A stretch of 64,000 nucleotides of DNA. Source: Eunapius fragilis (lineage: Eukaryota; Porifera; Demospongiae; Spongillida; Spongillidae). The stretch lies in contig OY811975.1 in assembly GCA_963681505.1 (NCBI GenBank), positions 8,484,635 to 8,548,634 on the forward strand, given 5' to 3'. Under the pieces are notes generated by a model, which was not told the origin of the DNA, did no database searches, and saw only the letters and a program-made list of their open reading frames with translations. The position numbers and the translations under genes were made by a program. Within the stretch, counting starts at the first letter, position 1, and every line of letters starts with the position of its first letter. This document shows, piece by piece, positions 61,301 to 64,000 of this stretch.

Positions 61301-62155
61301 GTGCCTTCCAGTAAATGGCTACAGTCACCCCCAGAGTAGACTCGTCCACTTCAACTGTGCATTTAGTCCAACCCTGGACCCTCCCATAAATGGCACTAAT
61401 GGGCTCAAATCTTCCCTCTACATGTATATATGTATCCCAGCCTGGTATACCACTGCACCGAACCCAAATCTCATGTGATACTTTTCATGTAGTACTGAAG
61501 TAAATCTTTTGGATCTGTCATCAGCGGGTATAACGCAGACAATCAAGTAACATTATGATGCAATCTAGTGATACCAATATTGGCCTCTGCATGCCGGGGG
61601 GGGGGGGAAAAAATCCTAGTAAAATACAGATAATTGTTAATTATCTCTGTTTGAAATTGTTATCAGTAGGCAACCGCTCTCCAGACATAAAGCTTATCAG
61701 GACTCCGATCTTTCATGTAGAGGGTCCACTGGTGTGTCAGACCATGTTGTGAAACGTCTGATCAAGTACAGTGAGTAAAATGTACCCAAAATTCCCACCA
61801 TGGGAACAGTCTTCCCAGCAAACTACATGTACATGTACCAGCGACTAGAGTGATACACAACAGAGCTAAATTTGGTGGTAATGTGTTTATTCCTGACCTA
61901 ACAAGTCACATGACCTAACAAGTCACACGACCTAACAAGTCACATAACCTAACAAGTCACATGACCTAACAAGTCACATAAAACAAGTCACATACAACAT
62001 ACATACAACACAGTTTCAACACAAATGCACAACACGGACATGCCCATCCACCCACCCACACACAACAGGTCACACTCACCTCTGTGAGGTAGGCAATGGT
62101 GGGCACGGTGTGGCCATACATGAACTTCATGTCAATGACGTAGAGGTCATCAAGT
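34353..62155 (-). CDS. DDB1: DDB1 (damage-specific DNA-binding protein 1), 5'-partial
   Basis: 27 exons on the minus strand join with consistent phases into about 984 codons. They are collinear with animal DDB1 (1,140 aa in human) from about residue 160 to the C-terminus. The protein is the adaptor of CUL4-RBX1 ubiquitin ligases and, with DDB2, a UV-lesion sensor. Exons 1-6 here fall in the first beta-propeller, 7-15 mainly in the second (CUL4-binding), 16-24 in the third, and 25-27 in the helical C-terminal domain. The signature end '[13 protein letters not shown]' plus TGA is intact. No frameshift or stop was found in any exon, so the gene looks functional. The linker before '[16 protein letters not shown]' is shorter than in human. 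The first ~155 codons lie beyond 64000. Introns are filled with tandem repeats, MITEs and LTR elements. Confidence 0.95.
35092..35215 (-). CDS. DDB1: DDB1 exon w26
   Basis: Encodes '[12 protein letters not shown]' and [16 protein letters not shown]. Acceptor 'catgccacag', donor 'gtacgt'. Confidence 0.94.
36527..36629 (-). CDS. DDB1: DDB1 exon w25
   Basis: Encodes 'LSKIQSK' and [14 protein letters not shown], the start of the C-terminal domain. The donor 'gtatcc' is placed by phase, so that 'VYRSF' spans the junction. Confidence 0.88.
36958..37044 (-). CDS. DDB1: DDB1 exon w24
   Basis: Encodes '[12 protein letters not shown]' and [13 protein letters not shown]. Acceptor 'tatcaatag', donor 'gtaagc'. 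Confidence 0.93.
37539..37624 (-). CDS. DDB1: DDB1 exon w23
   Basis: Encodes '[11 protein letters not shown]' and [14 protein letters not shown]. Acceptor 'ccatcccag', donor 'gtgagt'. Confidence 0.91.
38650..38962. mobile_element. foldback MITE in DDB1 intron
   Basis: 313 bp with ~100-bp arms: 'ggatacctctttgaaggcta' then 'gcagccattttggttgcctc' on the left and the reverse complement on the right. The ends pair as 'ttgggaaagtg' / 'cactttcccaa'. The inner part also folds. It differs from the 6.2/26.7/33.7-kb family. Confidence 0.85.
39055..39167 (-). CDS. DDB1: DDB1 exon w22
   Basis: Encodes [18 protein letters not shown] and 'HVFVCQKN'. Acceptor 'tacatgtag', donor 'gtaata'; 2 nt over. Confidence 0.92.
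39381..39875. mobile_element. ~495-bp TIR element in DDB1 intron
   Basis: The left end 'gggacacgaaaaaggttacg' then 'ttcc' pairs with right end 'ggaacgtaacctttttcgtg' then 'tctcc'. The interior is CG-richer than the flanks and carries no transposase. Confidence 0.7.
40394..41065. mobile_element. ~672-bp TIR element in DDB1 intron
   Basis: The left end 'tccgttttagtgctatga' is mirrored by right end 'tcatagcactaaaacgga'. No transposase is visible. Confidence 0.65.
41315..41380 (-). CDS. DDB1: DDB1 exon w21
   Basis: 22 codons including [15 protein letters not shown]. Acceptor 'gtgtttag', donor 'gtactg'; phase 0. Confidence 0.93.
41834..41938 (-). CDS. DDB1: DDB1 exon w20
   Basis: 35 codons including [16 protein letters not shown]. 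Acceptor 'actttcag', donor 'gttagt'; phase 0. Confidence 0.94.
42024..42121 (-). CDS. DDB1: DDB1 exon w19
   Basis: Encodes [20 protein letters not shown]. Acceptor 'ttttggtgcag', donor 'gtgagt'. Confidence 0.93.
42258..42425 (-). CDS. DDB1: DDB1 exon w18
   Basis: Encodes '[15 protein letters not shown]', [12 protein letters not shown] and 'GRILIFQV'. Acceptor 'ggcattgcag', donor 'gtttgt'. Confidence 0.93.
42657..42790 (-). CDS. DDB1: DDB1 exon w17
   Basis: Encodes a variable linker, then [16 protein letters not shown]. Acceptor 'gtgtgtatag', donor 'gtttgg'. Confidence 0.92.
43123..43218 (-). CDS. DDB1: DDB1 exon w16
   Basis: Encodes [20 protein letters not shown], the start of the third propeller. 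Acceptor 'gtggccag', donor 'gtatgt'. Confidence 0.88.
43612..43872. repeat. 28-bp minisatellite
   Basis: The unit 'actatggacataatagacca' then 'cccctacc' is repeated about nine times with shortened variants. It lies in the DDB1 intron between w15 and w16. Confidence 0.9.
44258..44261. other. left target-site duplication CTAG
   Basis: CTAG abuts the TG of the 5' LTR; the same four bases follow the CA of the 3' LTR at 49316-49319. Confidence 0.8.
44262..44389 (+). repeat. 5' LTR (128 bp)
   Basis: TGTAACGAGACGCTG ... GGTCATTACA. It differs from the 3' LTR by one substitution and one A in a homopolymer. It contains 'catataaaa', a possible TATA box. Confidence 0.92.
44390..44407 (+). other. putative primer-binding site
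   Basis: 'ttggtgtagtcggcactc' directly follows the 5' LTR and contains the TGG expected to pair with a tRNA 3' CCA. The tRNA was not identified. Confidence 0.5.
44417..45225 (+). pseudogene. gag of the younger Ty3/gypsy element, broken
   Basis: It starts at ATG 44417. The frame changes near 44560, where a CCGG-rich stretch appears duplicated by four bases, then continues to 45180 with capsid-like sequence ('[20 protein letters not shown]'). At the nucleocapsid knuckle a TAA falls between the first two cysteines; after it comes '[11 protein letters not shown]'. Confidence 0.75.
45300..49154 (+). pseudogene. pol (PR-RT-RH-IN) of the younger Ty3/gypsy element, broken
   Basis: Protease: '[13 protein letters not shown]' near 45380, then a stop and frame change. 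RT: 46206-47264 is open with '[15 protein letters not shown]', '[14 protein letters not shown]' and the active-site box 'VYIDDIDV'. RNase H: '[15 protein letters not shown]', then an in-frame TGA at about 47264 and a small deletion near 47340. Integrase: an HHCC region ends '[11 protein letters not shown]'. The first catalytic Asp position reads N in 'VAVNIIGPF'; the second ('SDQGRQFES') and the Glu ('SDGLVERFN') are kept. A frame change at about 48090 separates the two halves. 48150-49154 is otherwise open. Confidence 0.85.
49171..49186 (+). other. polypurine tract
   Basis: 'acgaagagaggggtga' immediately upstream of the 3' LTR; typical site of plus-strand priming. Confidence 0.7.
49187..49315 (+). 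repeat. 3' LTR (129 bp)
   Basis: Copy of the 5' LTR with 'accatatacg' for 'accttatacg' and one extra A; followed by the CTAG duplication. Confidence 0.92.
51566..51642. repeat. poly(G)/poly(C) tracts
   Basis: About 40 G, then 'ttttacacccccccc' and a long C run. Such facing G and C tracts can form strong secondary structure and are assembly-sensitive. Confidence 0.9.
51997..52092 (-). CDS. DDB1: DDB1 exon w15
   Basis: Encodes 'LAVVDDHS' and [17 protein letters not shown]. Donor 'gtaaaa' chosen over a closer 'gtaagg' because only the former joins in frame to the next exon, across the 8.8-kb intron. Confidence 0.92.
52473..54005. repeat. 48-bp minisatellite, ~32 copies
   Basis: The unit 'acatgtacagtaggcactat' + 'cacactgcaagtcctccccc' + 'tctcttca' is tandemly repeated with a few diagnostic variants (tgtaC/Tag, gcA/Cctat, cacT/Agc). 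Two copies (near 53590 and 53930) carry short deletions. The 48-bp period and lack of stops create 379-498-codon frames that are artefacts. It lies between DDB1 exons w14 and w15. Confidence 0.97.
54040..54086 (-). CDS. DDB1: DDB1 exon w14
   Basis: 47 nt encoding [15 protein letters not shown]. The donor 'gtaaat' is only about 35 bp from the 48-bp minisatellite. Confidence 0.92.
54227..54387 (-). CDS. DDB1: DDB1 exon w13
   Basis: Encodes '[12 protein letters not shown]', [17 protein letters not shown] and 'LLFSNVNVK'. Acceptor 'catcctgcag', donor 'gtgtgt'. Confidence 0.94.
54470..54597. repeat. (CA)n/(CG)n microsatellite
   Basis: Alternating purine-pyrimidine tract with ACACGCGC blocks, a sequence type able to adopt Z-DNA. 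Between DDB1 w12 and w13. Confidence 0.95.
54652..54759 (-). CDS. DDB1: DDB1 exon w12
   Basis: Encodes '[11 protein letters not shown]' and [18 protein letters not shown]. Acceptor 'ttccttatcag', donor 'gtattt'. Confidence 0.94.
54841..55095. repeat. 21-bp purine-rich minisatellite
   Basis: The unit 'gatggggaggagggatagtg' plus 'a' is repeated about 12 times. The strand is almost all purine, giving a polypurine/polypyrimidine tract in the DDB1 intron. Confidence 0.93.
55209..55372 (-). CDS. DDB1: DDB1 exon w11
   Basis: Encodes '[13 protein letters not shown]', [18 protein letters not shown] and '...HTQMLGG'. Acceptor 'tttcccag', donor 'gtgagt'. Confidence 0.94.
55380..55580. repeat. TACATGTA-type simple repeat
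   Basis: Irregular chains of 'tacatgtacatg' and 'gtatgtgtgcatg' forming many overlapping palindromes. Confidence 0.85.
55935..56050. repeat. 20-bp palindromic minisatellite
   Basis: Six copies of 'cacgtacatgtacatatgta'. Each unit is close to self-complementary, so the array can form cruciforms. Confidence 0.9.
56357..56482 (-). CDS. DDB1: DDB1 exon w10
   Basis: Encodes '[16 protein letters not shown]' and [15 protein letters not shown]. The acceptor 'caccctgcag' is preceded by (CA)n where a polypyrimidine tract is normally found. Confidence 0.92.
56487..56536. repeat. (TG)n microsatellite at DDB1 w10 acceptor
   Basis: (TG)n interrupted by A, lying directly upstream (minus strand) of the w10 acceptor. 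Confidence 0.9.
56626..56678 (-). CDS. DDB1: DDB1 exon w9
   Basis: 53 nt encoding [14 protein letters not shown]. Acceptor 'tatgtgtag', donor 'gtgagt'; 2 nt carried to the next exon. Confidence 0.88.
56857..56965 (-). CDS. DDB1: DDB1 exon w8
   Basis: Encodes '[11 protein letters not shown]' and [17 protein letters not shown], both highly conserved in DDB1. Donor 'gttagg'. Confidence 0.95.
57050..57152. repeat. (CA)n microsatellite
   Basis: About 50 CA units with two interruptions, filling half of the 211-bp intron between w7 and w8. Confidence 0.95.
57177..57245 (-). CDS. DDB1: DDB1 exon w7
   Basis: Encodes 'VWPLHGG' and [13 protein letters not shown]. Acceptor 'atctctgcag', donor 'gtaagc', followed after about 20 bp by a long (TG)n. 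Confidence 0.9.
57480..57975. repeat. 18-bp minisatellite with three-state variant
   Basis: The unit 'tacacgtacatgtatttg' is repeated about 24 times. One position alternates among C, T and G (acatg, atatg, agatg), giving a readable order of variants along the array. Confidence 0.93.
58048..58160 (-). CDS. DDB1: DDB1 exon w6
   Basis: Encodes [19 protein letters not shown] and '[10 protein letters not shown]', the end of the first propeller. Donor 'gtaagc'; 2 nt over. Confidence 0.93.
58340..58387. repeat. (CA)n microsatellite at DDB1 w5 donor
   Basis: CCCA repeats then (CA)n ending two bases from the exon w5 donor; on the transcribed strand the intron begins GTATGTGTGTG. Confidence 0.95.
58390..58506 (-). 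CDS. DDB1: DDB1 exon w5
   Basis: 39 codons including [16 protein letters not shown]. The donor 'gtatgtgtgtg' runs directly into a (TG)n tract. Confidence 0.93.
59315..59348. repeat. G-rich GGGGGGT repeat
   Basis: Four to five 'ggggggt' units, a potential G-quadruplex on the plus strand. Confidence 0.85.
59530..59613 (-). CDS. DDB1: DDB1 exon w4
   Basis: 28 codons including [18 protein letters not shown]. Acceptor 'caccatctag', donor 'gtgact'; phase 0. Confidence 0.9.
59610..59715. repeat. irregular GGAGGGTGTGATG repeats
   Basis: Several imperfect copies of 'aggagggtgtgatg' in the intron just upstream (minus strand) of w4; they supply a pyrimidine-rich tract for its acceptor. Confidence 0.75.
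59875..60027 (-). CDS. DDB1: DDB1 exon w3
   Basis: 51 codons including [19 protein letters not shown]. Acceptor 'cccctgaag', donor 'gtaagt'; phase 0 at both ends. Confidence 0.93.
60411..60623 (-). CDS. DDB1: DDB1 exon w2
   Basis: 71 codons including [18 protein letters not shown]. Acceptor 'atccattcag', donor 'gtaacc'; phase 0 at both ends. Confidence 0.93.
60652..60925. repeat. 16-bp minisatellite
   Basis: The unit 'aaggctacatacatat' is repeated about 17 times; a subset has 'aaggata'. It begins about 30 bp from DDB1 exon w2. Confidence 0.95.
61893..61990. repeat. 17-bp short tandem repeat
   Basis: About five copies of 'gacctaacaagtcacat', the last truncated. Confidence 0.88.
62080..62155 (-). 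CDS. DDB1: DDB1 exon w1 (first in window)
   Basis: Encodes [18 protein letters not shown]. Acceptor 'ttgcacag', donor 'gtgagt'; it needs two bases from an upstream exon not in the window. Confidence 0.93.
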
Positions 62156-62435
62156 CTGTGCAAACATGAGGTCATCATGAGGTCATCAGAAGTGGTCCCC
62201 ACACAACAAACAAATGGTCAGTACATCATATATTGAAATTTCAAACACAAATTTTAAATACATAATGCAATCTCAAAGTACACATAATGTACATCAAAGA
62301 ATGTGTGGTAATGATTTCCAGACCAGGTATTTTGAACAGCGACTGAACTTGTAACTGAGGCTGAGGGTGGCCATCAGAGGGCTATAAAACGTACTCACTC
62401 TTCAGCCCATCAAAAGGTGGGGTTTTTAGAGAACG

Positions 62436-64000
62436 AGTACAACCTTAGTACATGAGCTATATTGTGGAGTACATCCTTAGTACATGTGCTATACTGTGGA
62501 GTACATCCTTAGTACATGTGCTATATTGTGGAGTACATCCTTAGTACATGTGCTATATTGTGGAGTACATCCTTAGTACATGTGCTATACTGTGGAGTAC
62601 ATCCTTAGTACATGAGCTATATTGTGGAGTACATCCTTAGTACATGTGCTATACTGTGGAGTACATCCTTAGTACATGAGCTATATTGTGGAGTACATCC
62701 TTAGTACATGTACTATATTGTGGAGTATAACCTTAGTACATGTGCTATATTGTGGAGTACATCCTTAGTACATGAGCTATACTGTGGAGTACATCCTTAG
62801 TACATGTGCTATATTGTGGAGTATAACCTTAGTACATGTGCTATATTGTGGAGTACAACCTTAGTACATGTGCTATATTGTGGAGTACATCCTTAGTACA
62901 TGTGCTATACTGTGGAGTACATCCTTAGTACATGTGCTATATTGTGGAGTATAACCTTAGTACATGTGCTATATTGTGGAGTACATCCTTAGTACATGTG
63001 CTATATTGTGGAGTACATCCTTAGTACATGAGCTATACTGTGGAGTACATCCTTAGTACATGTGCTATATTGTGGAGTACATCCTTAGTACATGAGCTAT
63101 ATTGTGGAGTACATCCTTAGTACATGTGCTATACTGTGGAGTACATCCTTAGTACATGAGCTATACTGTGGAGTACATCCTTAGTACATGTGCTATACTG
63201 TGGAGTACATCCTTAGTACATGAGCTATATTGTGGAGTACATCCTTAGTACATGAGCTATATTGTGGAGTACATCCTTAGTACATGTGCTATATTGTGGA
63301 GTACATCCTTAGTACATGAGCTATACTGTGGAGTACATCCTTAGTACATGTGCTATACTGTGGAGTACATCCTTAGTACATGAGCTATATTGTGGAGTAC
63401 ATCCTTAGTACATGTACTATATTGTGGAGTATAACCTTAGTACATGTGCTATATTGTGGAGTATAACCTTAGTACATGAGCTATATTGTGGAGTACATCC
63501 TTAGTACATGTGCTATACTGTGGAGTACATCCTTAGTACATGTGCTATATTGTGGAGTACATCCTTAGTACATGTGCTATATTGTGGAGTACATCCTTAG
63601 TACATGTGCTATATTGTGGAGTATAACCTTAGTACATGAGCTATATTGTGGAGTACATCCTTAGTACATGTGCTATACTGTGGAGTACATCCTTAGTACA
63701 TGTGCTATATTGTGGAGTACATCCTTAGTACATGTGCTATATTGTGGAGTACATCCTTAGTACATGTGCTATACTGTGGAGTACATCCTTAGTACATGTG
63801 CTATATTGTGGAGTACAACCTTAGTACATGAGCTATATTGTGGAGTACATCCTTAGTACATGTGCTATATTGTGGAGTACATCCTTAGTACATGTGCTAT
63901 ACTGTGGAGTACATCCTTAGTACATGTGCTATATTGTGGAGTACAACCTTAGTACATGAGCTATATTGTGGAGTACATCCTTAGTACATGTGCTATATTG
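62436..64000. repeat. 32-bp minisatellite running off the window
   Basis: The unit 'gagtacatccttagtacatg' + 'tgctatattgtg' is repeated about 49 times up to the last base. Variants (tgt/tga, att/act, acatcc/ataacc/acaacc) recur in blocks; for example, a five-unit (160-bp) pattern at 63501 repeats at 63661. It lies in the DDB1 intron upstream of w1. Confidence 0.97.

Overview
The window is animal nuclear DNA: AT-rich, with spliced genes, GT-AG introns, long tandem repeats and many transposon remnants. No bacterial, organellar or CRISPR features were seen. The best anchored gene is DDB1 (DNA damage-binding protein 1), spread over at least 27 exons on the minus strand. The retroelement families, a BEN-domain gene, RAG1-N-terminus-like debris and a strong excess of the palindrome TACATGTA suggest a non-vertebrate metazoan, probably marine (sponge-like or lophotrochozoan-like). 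The species cannot be fixed from sequence alone.

Layout. 0.4-3.0 kb: a decayed non-LTR reverse-transcriptase gene whose tail is interrupted by a 303-bp TIR element. 4.2-5.2 kb: a decayed ORF with a RING-like cysteine cluster resembling RAG1 N-terminal mobile-element proteins. 5.8-6.5 kb: a tandem duplication and a foldback MITE. 7.5-14.7 kb: a minus-strand gene assembled from phase-0 microexons (24-39 nt) ending in a BEN-like domain, with MITEs in its introns. 16-21 kb: homopolymer tracts, (TG)n-linked dispersed repeats and a broken transposon ORF. 21.1-22.2 kb: a 30-bp satellite with a 300-bp higher-order period. 24-27.5 kb: transposon and retrotransposon fragments, a second foldback MITE and one possible terminal exon. 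29.3-31.2 kb: an uninterrupted 634-codon F-box/LRR-like gene (+). 31.7-33.5 kb: two fragments of another RT family on opposite strands, one with a poly(A) tail. 33.65-33.93 kb: a third foldback MITE just beyond the end of DDB1.

34.35-62.16 kb is DDB1 from about residue 160 (human numbering) to the stop; the first ~155 codons lie beyond the right edge. Exon phases chain without conflict across all 27 exons. Its 8.8-kb intron at 43.2-52.0 kb holds a nested pair of Ty3/gypsy LTR elements: a 5,054-bp element with nearly identical 128/129-bp LTRs and a CTAG target duplication sits in the gag region of an older, much decayed element. Other introns hold minisatellites with 16-, 17-, 18-, 20-, 21-, 28-, 32- and 48-bp units. 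The window ends inside the 32-bp array (62.4-64.0 kb).

Biologically, DDB1 is the adaptor of CUL4 E3 ubiquitin ligases, the F-box-like gene would belong to the parallel SCF system, and the BEN gene is a probable chromatin/DNA-binding factor. No operon-like linkage is implied. Most remaining sequence is mobile-element and tandem-repeat DNA.
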